A stretch of 64,000 nucleotides of DNA from Spirochaetota bacterium (GTDB taxonomy: Bacteria > Spirochaetota > Spirochaetia > Treponematales > Treponemataceae): the NCBI GenBank assembly GCA_016285185.1, contig JAEEQG010000148.1, positions 1 to 64,000 of the forward strand. Direction: 5' to 3'. Position 1 is the first letter of the stretch. Each line of letters begins with the position of its first letter. Both the position numbers and the translations under genes were made by a program. The notes under the pieces are model-generated. The model searched no databases, was not told where the DNA came from, and saw nothing but the letters and a program-made list of their open reading frames with translations. Below are positions 7,790-16,662 of the stretch, piece after piece.

Positions 7790-8362
7790 TTGCAGGAAGA
7801 TAGTGATGAACAGAGCGAAACACATTATTTGCTTCCAAACTGGAGGATAAATGAAATAATACTGATTGCTGCTCGGTTTTTGATTGATGAAGGTTATTCT
7901 GAAAATACCTTTGATTACAAGAAGGTTATTTCGAGTAAGGGCATTATAATTAAAGGTTACTCGACCTTTGACCCTGACAATCTTAAGGAGCTTCATAAGG
8001 TTTCACTAAGTTTATGGAATGAAGGCCTTTGCCTGGTATTTCCTGACAGAGAGAAAGGGAAAACCTGCTGTATGATTGCGTTTAATGATAACAAAAATGT
8101 GGCGGAAGAAATAATGAAGATTATCCTTCATGAGTTTGCTCATATAAAACTGCATCATACCGAGCAAAGTCCAAATGCAGAAGCTGAAGCAATATTGTTT
8201 TCCGAAGCGGTATTATTTCTTATCTTACCGGAAAATGGGCAACGAACAAAACTTAAGGTTGCATTGTCTGAAAGGAGAAAAAGGCTTTTTGAAGGGATAA
8301 AAGCCCGTTTAATAAAAAAACTTAATCTTCAAGGAGGTTGTATGAAAATAGGATGCAAATAA
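7790..8362 (+). CDS. ImmA/IrrE-family metallopeptidase
   Basis: 190-residue protein with the zinc-protease motif HEFAH (HExxH) near residue 110 and a downstream acidic AEAEAILFSEA segment that would supply the third ligand, as in ImmA/IrrE peptidases. These proteases cleave XRE-type repressors in response to a signal. The TTG start at 7790 is decided by a strong AAAGGAGG box 6-7 bp upstream. It is 18 bp after the XRE gene and surely in the same operon. The two genes could regulate the downstream HU/DUF4469-like gene or act alone; no phage genes are next to them. Confidence 0.83.
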   Translation: MQEDSDEQSETHYLLPNWRINEIILIAARFLIDEGYSENTFDYKKVISSKGIIIKGYSTFDPDNLKELHKVSLSLWNEGLCLVFPDREKGKTCCMIAFNDNKNVAEEIMKIILHEFAHIKLHHTEQSPNAEAEAILFSEAVLFLILPENGQRTKLKVALSERRKRLFEGIKARLIKKLNLQGGCMKIGCK

Positions 8363-8364
8363 AA

Positions 8365-8407
8365 AAGCCTGTTAAAGTAAGTGCGCCAACACCTGCTTAA
8401 CAAGCTT
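8365..8407 (+). terminator. Hairpin after the ImmA gene
   Basis: AAGCCTGTTAA and TTAACAAGCTT pair over 10 of 11 bases, with further pairing (GTG/CAC) inside the loop. No U-run follows, so it may be an mRNA-stability hairpin or a factor-dependent terminator. Confidence 0.4.
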
Positions 8408-8418
8408 ATAAATCGGTC

Positions 8419-8482
8419 GGAGAGCCACATATGTGAATCTCGTTCAATTCAGATAAATAAAATATATCACATATGGCTCTCC
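8419..8482. repeat. Inverted repeat upstream of the HU/DUF4469-like gene
   Basis: GGAGAGCCACATATGTGA (8419-8436) pairs with TCACATATGGCTCTCC (8467-8482), with a two-base bulge and a 30-base loop. The left arm itself contains the palindrome CACATATGTG. It could be a protein-binding site or an RNA hairpin between the ImmA gene and the next gene. Confidence 0.5.
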
Positions 8483-8547
8483 TTGTCAAAAGAAAGTTTT
8501 GACTGTTATGTCAAATAATCACTCAAAAAACAAAATAGGAGGGCTAT

Positions 8548-9261
8548 ATGCTCAATATTAAAACTGTTAAAAATCCGCTTGTAACGGATGAAACAAAAGA
8601 CGGCTTCTGCTTTAGAAGTACGTGCTCAGAATCATTAAACATTAAAAAGCTTGCGCTTGAAATGACCGACTGGAACTCTTCCTTTACGGAAGCTGACTAT
8701 CTTGGTATGCTTTCCGTATTAGGGAAAATTGTAGTAAAACACCTTGCCGAAGGCTACAATATAGAGCTTCCGTTTGGTATTGTCCGCGCGAATGTCACGG
8801 GAACCTGTGAAAATATTCAGGACGGTTTTACGCTTGGAACCGGAAACAACATACTGGGCTTTTTGTTCAATGCAAATGAAGAAACCCGTAAATATGTACA
8901 AGATAATCTTGTATACAAGCAGCTCCCGCCTGATATTACAGGAGAAGCACGGCTTTACCGTATTACTGTACTGAATGATGATGCCAGTGAGAGTAAAAAT
9001 CTTTCTGTAAGTGCAGGTAAAGTTCTGCGTCTGCATGGCCATAATCTGCGATTTGACATTGAAGATGATGCACAGGGAATATTTATGGAAAATGAAAACA
9101 CTAATACCCGTATTTCGGTTTATAACCGAAGGGGTACAAACGTGGTTGACGTTCCAATTCCTGCAGGTCTGGCAGCCGGTAATTACAATGTAAGTATTAT
9201 TACCAAGCCAGGAAACACCTACTTTACCGCAACAATTGATTCTGAAGTAACGGTATCATAG
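8548..9261 (+). CDS. HU-like DNA-binding / DUF4469-type protein
   Basis: 237-residue protein. The first ~120 residues (LNIKKLALEMTDWNSSFTEA and onward) resemble the HU-like N-terminal domain found in bacteroidal and spirochaetal proteins. The C-terminal ~110 residues form a beta-rich Ig-like region ending in AGLAAGNYNVSIITKPG, as in DUF4469 proteins, which I recall as common in Treponema. Function is unknown. A perfect AGGAGG box precedes the ATG and a rho-independent terminator follows, so it is a monocistronic unit behind the XRE/ImmA pair. Confidence 0.6.
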   Translation: MLNIKTVKNPLVTDETKDGFCFRSTCSESLNIKKLALEMTDWNSSFTEADYLGMLSVLGKIVVKHLAEGYNIELPFGIVRANVTGTCENIQDGFTLGTGNNILGFLFNANEETRKYVQDNLVYKQLPPDITGEARLYRITVLNDDASESKNLSVSAGKVLRLHGHNLRFDIEDDAQGIFMENENTNTRISVYNRRGTNVVDVPIPAGLAAGNYNVSIITKPGNTYFTATIDSEVTVS

Positions 9262-9280
9262 AGGAGGTAAAGATTTTCAA

Positions 9281-9320
9281 AACAGAGTCCCGTAGTTATT
9301 CCGGGGCTCTGTTTTTTTTT
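9281..9320 (+). terminator. Rho-independent terminator after the HU/DUF4469-like gene
   Basis: AACAGAGTCCC and GGGGCTCTGTT form a strong stem, followed by a run of nine or more T. Confidence 0.85.
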
Positions 9321-9373
9321 AAGAATAAGCTGGAAATTTGGAACGATTGTACAGGTGATAAAAGTCTAATCTA

Positions 9374-9402
9374 TTGAATTTTGCTTTCAAATATTTTAGT
9401 AT
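9374..9402 (+). promoter_or_regulatory. Possible promoter of the FkbH cassette
   Basis: TTGAAT, 17 bp, TAGTAT, about 40 bp before the fkbH-like ATG. A TATAAT also sits one base before that ATG (9435-9440), but it would start transcription inside the gene, so it is less likely to be the promoter. Confidence 0.35.
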
Positions 9403-9441
9403 TTAATAAAGCAGGAAAAAAAATATTATCACTTTATAATC

Positions 9442-11265
9442 ATGAAAGAATTTGAATATCCTTTTGACAGCGCATATCTTCTCAAAAAGAGAAAGTCCAT
9501 AAAGCGCGAGCTTCTGGCTGAAATTGAAGCGGCGAAAGCAGGTGGCGCAAAAATTCTTGAAAAGCGTATCGCAATCCTCGGTGGCTCAACTACGCATGAC
9601 ATACGAGACATGCTTGAGCTTTTCCTTCTGAACAACGGAATACAGCCGGAGTTTTACGAAAGCGAATATGATCAGTATTGGAACGATGTGATGTTCGATA
9701 ATGCTGAACTTGTAGAATTCAAGCCGGACATCATTTTTATTCACACATCTACACGGAATATAAGGAATTTCCCTACAATGCGTGATTCACGAGAAACTGT
9801 GGATACGCTTCTATCAGCGCAGCTTGCTCATTTTGAAGCGCTCTGGCAAAAGGCAGCAGAAACTTACAAATGCCCGATAATCCAGAACAACTTTGAACAG
9901 ACGTTCTACCGGCTTTTGGGCAACCGCGATGCTTGGGATTATAGAGGGCATCTCAATTTTGTTTCGCACCTTAATCAGAAATTCTATGAATACGCGCAGA
10001 CACACGAAAACTTCTATATAAATGACATAAATTATATTGCAAGCTGCTACGGCCTTCAAAAGTGGGCTGACCCGTTTTACTGGCACATGTACAAATATGC
10101 GCTCTGCATGGATGCAATCCCGGAATTTGCTTATAACCTTGCGAACATCATCAAGTCTGTCTACGGCAAGAACAAAAAGGCTGTTGTCTGCGATTTGGAT
10201 AACACGCTCTGGGGCGGAATCGTGGGCGATGACGGCGCGGAGAATATCGAGATAGGGCAGGAAACTTCTGTCGGTCAGCTTTACTCAGAATTTCAAGGCT
10301 ATCTGAAAGCGCACAAAGACTTGGGCGTGCTTCTTACTATTGATTCCAAAAACGACGAGGAAAATGCTCTTGCAGGCCTGAATCGTCCTGACAGTATTTT
10401 AAAACCTGATGATTTTATTGTAATAAAGGCAAACTGGAACCCGAAGGACAGAAACCTTCTGGAAACTGCAAATGAGCTGAATATCGGATCTGACGCGATG
10501 GTCTTTATTGACGACAACCCTGCCGAGCGTGAAATTGTCCGTTCGCAAATCGTCGGTTCAATAGGCGCAAAAGTTGCCGTACCGGAAATGACGGCGCCGG
10601 AAAAGTACATCAATATTCTTGACCGGAGCGGCTTTTTTGAGGTTACGCAGTTTTCTACTGATGATTTGAGCCGCAATGAAATGTACAAGGCAAATGCCGA
10701 GCGCGCAAAGCAGCAGGCAAGCTTTGCAGATTACGGAGAGTACCTGCTTTCGCTTAAAATGAAAGCAGAAATTAAGCCGTTTGCGCCGATTTATATGAGC
10801 CGGATTGCTCAGCTTACTAACAAGAGCAATCAATTCAATCTCACGACTTTTCGCTGCACTCAGGCAGATATCGAGCGTGTTGCTAACGCTCCAAATTACA
10901 TCACGCTGTACGGAAAGCTTGAAGATAAGTTCGGCGACAACGGCGTTGTTTCAGTTGTGTTTGGTCATATTGATGAAAAAGACAGCGCAATCTTTCATAT
11001 AGACTTATGGCTTATGAGTTGCCGTGTCCTGAAGCGCGACATGGAACAGTCAATGATGGATTCTCTGATGGCGGAATGTGCAGCTCATGGAATCAAAACT
11101 GTCAAAGGCTACTACTACCCAACAGCCAAGAACAAGATGGTAAAAGAGTTCTTCGCCCAGTTCGGCTTTGAAAAGACGAGCGAGGACGAAGCCGGCAACA
11201 CTACATGGGAACGCGCTGTAGAAAAGTATCAGAATCTGAACAGATATATCAAAGTAAATGAATAG
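9442..11265 (+). CDS. FkbH-like glyceryl-ACP loading enzyme (HAD-IIIC plus GNAT)
   Basis: 607-residue FkbH family protein. It is expected to take the glyceryl group of 1,3-bisphosphoglycerate, dephosphorylate it and load it onto an acyl carrier protein. Order of domains: an N-terminal segment with an SGNH-like start (ILGGSTTHDI), a HAD-IIIC phosphatase core with VVCDLDNTLWGG near residue 248 and FIDDNPAER near 354, then a C-terminal GNAT-like acyltransferase part (about 430-600). An ACP gene lies two genes on, and MBOAT and SGNH-like genes follow. The gene is clearly more GC-rich than those downstream. Alternative role: supplying another HAD-dependent acyl unit. Confidence 0.87.
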   Translation: MKEFEYPFDSAYLLKKRKSIKRELLAEIEAAKAGGAKILEKRIAILGGSTTHDIRDMLELFLLNNGIQPEFYESEYDQYWNDVMFDNAELVEFKPDIIFIHTSTRNIRNFPTMRDSRETVDTLLSAQLAHFEALWQKAAETYKCPIIQNNFEQTFYRLLGNRDAWDYRGHLNFVSHLNQKFYEYAQTHENFYINDINYIASCYGLQKWADPFYWHMYKYALCMDAIPEFAYNLANIIKSVYGKNKKAVVCDLDNTLWGGIVGDDGAENIEIGQETSVGQLYSEFQGYLKAHKDLGVLLTIDSKNDEENALAGLNRPDSILKPDDFIVIKANWNPKDRNLLETANELNIGSDAMVFIDDNPAEREIVRSQIVGSIGAKVAVPEMTAPEKYINILDRSGFFEVTQFSTDDLSRNEMYKANAERAKQQASFADYGEYLLSLKMKAEIKPFAPIYMSRIAQLTNKSNQFNLTTFRCTQADIERVANAPNYITLYGKLEDKFGDNGVVSVVFGHIDEKDSAIFHIDLWLMSCRVLKRDMEQSMMDSLMAECAAHGIKTVKGYYYPTAKNKMVKEFFAQFGFEKTSEDEAGNTTWERAVEKYQNLNRYIKVNE

Positions 11266-11285
11266 TGTGAATTATGGAGAATTCT

Positions 11286-12179
11286 ATGGGTGAATTGGTA
11301 AATCAGTTTATTTTCAAAATTGGAGAGCGAGACCCATTTCAAAGGAAAGCTTTGGAGAAAGATGAACCCCTGATCGACGAAAAAGAAAATTTGGAACATT
11401 TTTTACAGTTTTGTGTCCAACAGAAGAAGAATACAATTGACGAGTTGGTGGAAGCTTATCTTTTTTTAATAAATATGTTTAGAGAAGAAACCTATTATTT
11501 TATTTCAAATGGTAAATACCGTTTCAGTAAATATGAGGAAATCGGAAATTCCGTGTATGGAAACCGTGATTATATGCAGAAATATATGATTGGTTTGGCT
11601 ATCTCTGACTACATTATGATTCCACATCTGAAAATGATACGTTTTTTCCAAGAGAATGTGCAGAAATTAAGCAACGGGGGGGGAAAATATTTTGAAATCG
11701 GTCCAGGTAGCGGGCAATTTCTTGTAAAAGCTATAGAAAGAGGAAATTTTACAAAATACAAAGCTTGTGATTTGAGTCAAACATCCGTAAACCTTTGTAA
11801 TGACTATTTGGCATATTCAGGTTTAATTGATAAATGTAAAGTTGAATGCAAAAATTTTTTTGATTATGGTGAAGAAGAAAAATATGATTGCATAGTTATG
11901 GGCGAAGTTTTGGAGCATGTTGAAAATCCTTCTGCAATGCTCAAGCGAATATACGAAATGCTAAAAGATGGTGGAAAAGCATTTATTACAACAGTAATAA
12001 ATGCTCCGGCTATTGATCACATATATCTTTTTTCAACCAAGGAGGAAGTTTTAAACTTGCTAGAAAATGCAGGTTTTGGAATTGAAAAATTCATTCTTGC
12101 AACTGCAGGTAATGTTCCTTTAGAAAAAGCAGAGAAAAAGAAATTTGCAATTGATATGGCAATGATACTAACAAAATAG
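11286..12179 (+). CDS. Class I SAM-dependent methyltransferase
   Basis: About 297 residues. SAM-binding motif I is FEIGPGSGQFLVKA, followed by an acidic post-I segment, and VMGEVLEHVENPSAML with LKDGGKAFITT is typical of UbiE/MenG-like methyltransferases. The N-terminal 100 residues are helical. The preferred start is ATG 11286, with GGAG 6 bp upstream, rather than ATG 11274 of the ORF track. It lies between the FkbH-like and ACP genes, so it may methylate the ACP-bound glyceryl group (compare O-methylation in methoxymalonyl-ACP synthesis) or the glycan. That role is inferred from context only. Confidence 0.78.
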   Translation: MGELVNQFIFKIGERDPFQRKALEKDEPLIDEKENLEHFLQFCVQQKKNTIDELVEAYLFLINMFREETYYFISNGKYRFSKYEEIGNSVYGNRDYMQKYMIGLAISDYIMIPHLKMIRFFQENVQKLSNGGGKYFEIGPGSGQFLVKAIERGNFTKYKACDLSQTSVNLCNDYLAYSGLIDKCKVECKNFFDYGEEEKYDCIVMGEVLEHVENPSAMLKRIYEMLKDGGKAFITTVINAPAIDHIYLFSTKEEVLNLLENAGFGIEKFILATAGNVPLEKAEKKKFAIDMAMILTK

Positions 12180-12187
12180 GAGTTTTT

Positions 12188-12430
12188 ATGACACGGGAAG
12201 AAGTTTTTGAAAAGCTTAATGAGGTTTTCCGCGATGTATTCGATGATGAAGACATTACGGTAACAGAAACGACAAATGCTGATGATATCGAAGATTGGGA
12301 TTCTCTGAGCCACATCAACCTTGTCGTTGCGGTCGAAAAAGAATTCGGCATCAAATTCAGCATGGGTGAAACTCAGAAAATGAAGAATGTCGGCGAGATG
12401 GTAAATATCATTCTGGAACGTGTGAAATAA
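12188..12430 (+). CDS. Acyl carrier protein
   Basis: 80-residue acidic helical protein with the 4'-phosphopantetheine attachment motif in DIEDWDSLSHINLV; Ser39 is the attachment site. It is the expected partner of the FkbH-like enzyme and the donor for the MBOAT protein two genes downstream. It ends at the first base of the next ATG (TAATG overlap), so translation is coupled. It is dedicated to this cassette rather than to fatty-acid synthesis, judging by its place. Confidence 0.9.
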   Translation: MTREEVFEKLNEVFRDVFDDEDITVTETTNADDIEDWDSLSHINLVVAVEKEFGIKFSMGETQKMKNVGEMVNIILERVK

Positions 12431-12825
12431 TGATAATACATCACGTTGGATTTCTAACCAAGAATCTCAAAAAATCAGAATCTGAATTTTTAGGTCTTGG
12501 TTTTGAAATCGAAAAAGAAGCAAAATTTGACCATATCAGAAAAGTGAATATTTCTTTTTTGATTAATAATGGCTACAGAGTTGAACTGATTGAACCTGTC
12601 GGAAAAGATTCGCCTCTTTATCCACTTTTGAAGCACTACAAGAATACACCATATCATTTTTGCTATGAATCAGAAAACTTCGATAAAGATATTAAAAAGC
12701 TTTCTGAAAATGGATATGCAGTGATCAATGAGCCTAAAGTTGCACCTTGCATAAATGATGGTTCTAAACAAGTGTGTTTTTTAATATCGACAAATACCGG
12801 TATTATTGAATTATTGGAGAAATAG
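12430..12825 (+). CDS. VOC-superfamily (glyoxalase/epimerase-like) protein
   Basis: 131 residues with paired beta-alpha-beta modules of the vicinal-oxygen-chelate fold, closest in feel to methylmalonyl-CoA epimerases: IHHVGFLTKNLKKSE at the start, VELIEPVGKDSPL, then YHFCYESENFD. His in HHVG, Glu in VELIEP and His in YHFCY are plausible metal ligands. In this operon it could epimerise or isomerise the ACP-bound acyl group before transfer; no specific reaction can be assigned. Similar small VOC proteins are known next to FkbH/ACP genes in glycan loci. Confidence 0.72.
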   Translation: MIIHHVGFLTKNLKKSESEFLGLGFEIEKEAKFDHIRKVNISFLINNGYRVELIEPVGKDSPLYPLLKHYKNTPYHFCYESENFDKDIKKLSENGYAVINEPKVAPCINDGSKQVCFLISTNTGIIELLEK

Positions 12826-12844
12826 GCAAAATAGGATAATTATA

Positions 12845-14329
12845 ATGACTCTCACAGGTATTAGTTTCGTTTTATTTTTTTTTATAGCATTTAATATTTA
12901 TTATTTGGTTCCTGTAAAAAAGCAGTGGTATGTATTATTAGCTGCAAGTTTATGTTTTTATGGATTAATTTCTATAAAAATGTTGTTTATATTACTTTTA
13001 GTATCTATTATTTCATATTTAGCAGCTATATTTCATAAAAAGAAGTTTTTATTCTGGTGCTTGTTCTTGCTAACATTATTTCCGCTTGTTTTGTTTAAAT
13101 ACGCTGCTTTCTTTTCAGACAGCTTGAATATTGTTTTTTCTCTTATAAAAATTAATATGAGGATTCCTCAGTTAAACTTTTTATTACCACTGATGCCTGT
13201 AGGTATTTCATTTTGGACTTTTATAAGTTTGAGTTATTGCATTGATGTACAGCAAAATGATACACATTTGGAGAAAAATTTTCTAAAACATTTATTGTAT
13301 ATTTCGTTTTTTGGATATATAACATCTGGTCCTATTGTTAAACATAATGAAGTTGCAAATCAATTATATATTGGATATAAATTTGAAATAAGCTCCGCTA
13401 TTTCAGGTTTAAAACGAATTGCTTTTGGGTATTTTAAAAAACTCTGTATTGCAGATGCTATTGGATCTGTGATAACCCCTGACATTGCGTTAACAAATAC
13501 TGGGATAACAGTATTTATTTCCTTGATATTATTTTCATTGCAATTATATTTTGATTTTTCCGGTTATACGGATATTGTTATAGGTTGTTCAAAGATGTTA
13601 GGTATTAAATTGCCTGAAAATTTTAATGCACCGTATTTTTCAAAATCAATTACAGAATTTTGGCGCCGTTGGCATATTACTTTAGGTGAATGGTTTAAAA
13701 GCTATTTATTTTATCCATTTTTAAGAACAAAGTTTATTCAAAAAATTTCTGATTTACTAGATTGGAATAAGTATCTGAAAAAAACGATACCGACTTGTAT
13801 CGCATTGTTTGTTTTTTGGTTTACTGTTGGTTTATGGCACGGAGCTTCTTTTGGATTTATTTTTTATGGGTTATTTCATGGTTCTTTTATGATTTTTTCT
13901 ACAATAATAAAACCTTTAGTGAAAGACTTTTATAAAAAACTGCCATTTTTGAAAAATAATCCATTATGGTCCTTGTTTCAAATAATCAGAACATATATCT
14001 TAGTTTGTTTAGGTTATTCATTTTTCTGGACAGGTGGCTTTCCTAAAGGAATTACAATCATAAGAAATTTATTCATTTCAGAAAACTCATATTATTCCAT
14101 TCCACTTAACTTAGGAAAACTTATTTTACCAGTGCTTTTTTCGATTATTATTCTTGGATATGAGCAATTACGATATGTAAAACCAGAATCAGATAAATTG
14201 ATTAAGGATTTTTATAACAAATGTCCTAAATTTATTAAATACATTGTTTATTCTTTAATAATATTATGTATAAGTGCTTTGATTATACGAGAACGTGATT
14301 ATGCTTCTTTTATTTATTATAAGTTTTAA
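12845..14329 (+). CDS. MBOAT O-acyltransferase (DltB/AlgI-like)
   Basis: Polytopic membrane enzyme of about 494 residues. MBOAT signatures are clear: LYFDFSGYTDIVIG, APYFSKSITEFWRRWHITLG, and TVGLWHGASFGFIFYG with the catalytic His near residue 331. MBOAT enzymes pass an acyl group across the membrane to a surface acceptor; DltB takes it from a carrier protein. Here ACP and FkbH-like genes lie just upstream and an SGNH-like gene just downstream, so a glyceryl-type group is the likely cargo. ATG 12845 is preferred over the track start 12806 because AGGA lies 8 bp before it and the overlap with the VOC gene disappears. Very AT-rich. Confidence 0.85.
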   Translation: MTLTGISFVLFFFIAFNIYYLVPVKKQWYVLLAASLCFYGLISIKMLFILLLVSIISYLAAIFHKKKFLFWCLFLLTLFPLVLFKYAAFFSDSLNIVFSLIKINMRIPQLNFLLPLMPVGISFWTFISLSYCIDVQQNDTHLEKNFLKHLLYISFFGYITSGPIVKHNEVANQLYIGYKFEISSAISGLKRIAFGYFKKLCIADAIGSVITPDIALTNTGITVFISLILFSLQLYFDFSGYTDIVIGCSKMLGIKLPENFNAPYFSKSITEFWRRWHITLGEWFKSYLFYPFLRTKFIQKISDLLDWNKYLKKTIPTCIALFVFWFTVGLWHGASFGFIFYGLFHGSFMIFSTIIKPLVKDFYKKLPFLKNNPLWSLFQIIRTYILVCLGYSFFWTGGFPKGITIIRNLFISENSYYSIPLNLGKLILPVLFSIIILGYEQLRYVKPESDKLIKDFYNKCPKFIKYIVYSLIILCISALIIRERDYASFIYYKF

Positions 14330-14338
14330 GGGAAATTT

Positions 14339-15391
14339 ATGTTTGATTTTTATAAAAAACTTTTAAAATATTGTATTCCGTTGTTTTTCTTCATACCGAT
14401 TCCTGCTTTTATTTATTATATTGGATTAGAACATCTTTCGATTAAAGATTCGTTTGTATTGCAAAATAAAGATAGAGAGATAAAATTGGGTAAAGCTTAT
14501 AGTAATGATATACAAACAACTAGTTTTTATTATATTTTACAAGAAAAACCTGAATTTTTAATTTTAGGAGCCTCACGTGTTGCCAATTTTAAATGTGAAG
14601 ACTTTTCCGAATCTTGTTACAATGCAAATATAAATGCTATTTCTGTTAAATTCTATTTGCAATATCTTATGGAATTACAAAAGAATGGATATTGCCCTAA
14701 AGATTTGCTCTTAGGTTTGGAACAATGGTTTTTTAATAATAATTTTAATTGTGATTCTAAAGATTATTCTGATGAAATTTGTAATTATTTAAGTTTTGCT
14801 AACAAAAAACAACATATTACTCCATATGCATATAGAAAAATAGTTGATGATTTGCTTCTTGGGAAAATAAATACCAAAATGATAGAAAGTAAAAACATTG
14901 GTGTTTCTGCAAAGATGAGAAATACTGGAAGAAGTTTTTTGGGTACAGGTTATGATTATAATTTTTTTAAATTGAAAAAATCTATATATTTAGAAGATGA
15001 TCATAAAAGACTATTAAATTCAATAAAAGAAAATACCTACTTAGATAGTAGATATATCAATGGTAATGACATTAACGTAAATACGATTAATCAATTAGAG
15101 TATTTGTTGAAATTTTGTAAAGATAATAAAATAAAATTATATGTGTTTTTGGCACCATTTTCTCCTGATGTTCTTCTTGAAATGAAAACAAATGGTAACT
15201 ATCAATATTTAAATAAGATAAATAAAGTTTTAACTACATGTGTAAATAAATATAATTATCCATTATTTGATTATACAGAAATGAATAATCCAGAAATAAC
15301 ATCATATAATTTTTCAGATGGATATCATGGTGATCCGTTTGTTTATAAAATCATTACTAAAGAGATATTAGAACAAATCCATGAAAAATAA
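14339..15391 (+). CDS. Membrane-anchored SGNH-like protein, DltD-like partner
   Basis: 350 residues: one N-terminal membrane helix (about 11-30), then an extracytoplasmic domain. LILGASRVANF fits SGNH block I and FSDGYHGDPFVYKII near the end fits the D-x-x-H block. DltD, AlgX and AlgJ proteins share this fold and work with MBOAT enzymes in the final acyl transfer to a surface polymer. It starts 9 bp after the MBOAT gene. The family match is by motif only; overall similarity to DltD is low. Confidence 0.65.
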   Translation: MFDFYKKLLKYCIPLFFFIPIPAFIYYIGLEHLSIKDSFVLQNKDREIKLGKAYSNDIQTTSFYYILQEKPEFLILGASRVANFKCEDFSESCYNANINAISVKFYLQYLMELQKNGYCPKDLLLGLEQWFFNNNFNCDSKDYSDEICNYLSFANKKQHITPYAYRKIVDDLLLGKINTKMIESKNIGVSAKMRNTGRSFLGTGYDYNFFKLKKSIYLEDDHKRLLNSIKENTYLDSRYINGNDINVNTINQLEYLLKFCKDNKIKLYVFLAPFSPDVLLEMKTNGNYQYLNKINKVLTTCVNKYNYPLFDYTEMNNPEITSYNFSDGYHGDPFVYKIITKEILEQIHEK

Positions 15392-15454
15392 ATTAATCAA
15401 AATTTAAAGATAGTTCCACCATATAATGCTGTAATTAATTGCGCATTTTCAATT

Positions 15455-15483
15455 TTGACTTAATAAAAAAAAAGAAGTATAAT
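15455..15483 (+). promoter_or_regulatory. Promoter of glf
   Basis: TTGACT, 17 bp, TATAAT: a near-consensus promoter with a leader of about 35 bases to ATG 15526. No good Shine-Dalgarno sequence is seen before that ATG. Confidence 0.65.
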
Positions 15484-15525
15484 AATGTAATTTTATTTGG
15501 ATATTGTTTCTAGTCATTAATAAGT

Positions 15526-16662
15526 ATGGAAAAAAAACACAAATTTGATTTCTTGATAGTTGGTTCCGGTCTTTATGGGGCAACAATAGCTTATTTTGCA
15601 AAACAACAAGGCATGAAATGTATTGTAATTGAAAAACGGAATCATCTTGGAGGTAACATTCACTGCGATTTAATAGAAGGAATTAATGTCCACTCTTACG
15701 GTGCTCACATCTTTCATACATCAAATAAAAAAGTCTGGGATTTTGTAAATCAATTTGTCGTTTTTAACCGTTATACAAATTCTCCTTTAGCAAATTATAA
15801 TGGTAAACTTTATAACCTGCCTTTTAATATGAATACTTTTTATGCTTTATGGGGTTGTACAACTCCACAACAGGCTCAGGCAAAAATTGAAGAACAAAAA
15901 GCTTATTTAAACAATATTTCTCCAAAAAATCTGGAAGAACAAGCAATAACTCTGGTAGGACGAGATATCTATGAAATTCTTGTCAAAGAATATACCGAAA
16001 AGCAATGGGGCAGAGCTTGTACAGAACTACCTCCATTTATAATTAAACGACTCCCTGTTCGATTTACCTTTGATAACAACTATTTTAACGATTCTTTTCA
16101 GGGAATACCTGTTGGAGGTTACAACAGACTTATTGAAAGCCTGCTTGAAGGTATTGAAACTGTCACTAACATGGATTTCTTTTTTGACCGTGAAAAATGG
16201 GAGAGTATGGCAGAAAGAATCGTTTTTACCGGGAAGATTGATGAGTTTTTCGATTATTGTTTTGGAAAACTTGATTACCGTACTGTCCGTTTTGAAACAG
16301 AAATCCTTGATACTCAAAATTTTCAAGGTAATGCGGTTGTGAATTATACAAGCCATGAACAGCCTTTTACCCGAATTATAGAACACAAACATTTCGAACC
16401 TGAAAATCCGTCTTACCATAACAATAAAACAGTTGTTACAAAAGAATATCCATCTGAATGGATTGATGGTGCTGAGCCATTTTATCCCATCAATGATGGC
16501 AAAAATACACTGCTTTATAAAAAATATGCAAATCTTGCCACAACAAAGGCAAAAAAAGTGATTTTTGGTGGACGACTTGCAGAATACAAATATTACGATA
16601 TGGATGATGTAATTGAAAAAGCTATGAATGATTTTGAAACAATTATGGAAACAGAAAAATGA
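15526..16662 (+). CDS. glf: UDP-galactopyranose mutase
   Basis: Flavoenzyme converting UDP-galactopyranose to UDP-galactofuranose in the cytoplasm, for furanose-containing surface glycans. FAD-binding GSGLYGATIA and the ERR-like VIEKRNHLGGNIHCD lie at the N terminus; then HSYGAHIFHTSNKKVW, EYTEKQWGRACTELP and FQGIPVGGYNRLI follow as in bacterial Glf. The 378-residue length is normal. It overlaps the next GT2 gene by an ATGA junction, so the two are co-translated. The nearby galactokinase-like fusion protein (31.9 kb) could supply UDP-galactose. Confidence 0.95.
   Translation: MEKKHKFDFLIVGSGLYGATIAYFAKQQGMKCIVIEKRNHLGGNIHCDLIEGINVHSYGAHIFHTSNKKVWDFVNQFVVFNRYTNSPLANYNGKLYNLPFNMNTFYALWGCTTPQQAQAKIEEQKAYLNNISPKNLEEQAITLVGRDIYEILVKEYTEKQWGRACTELPPFIIKRLPVRFTFDNNYFNDSFQGIPVGGYNRLIESLLEGIETVTNMDFFFDREKWESMAERIVFTGKIDEFFDYCFGKLDYRTVRFETEILDTQNFQGNAVVNYTSHEQPFTRIIEHKHFEPENPSYHNNKTVVTKEYPSEWIDGAEPFYPINDGKNTLLYKKYANLATTKAKKVIFGGRLAEYKYYDMDDVIEKAMNDFETIMETEK

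Noticed and set aside
9435-9440. TATAAT as promoter of the FkbH-like gene
   Set aside because: It is one base before the ATG, so transcription would start inside the coding sequence; the family N terminus appears intact from 9442.
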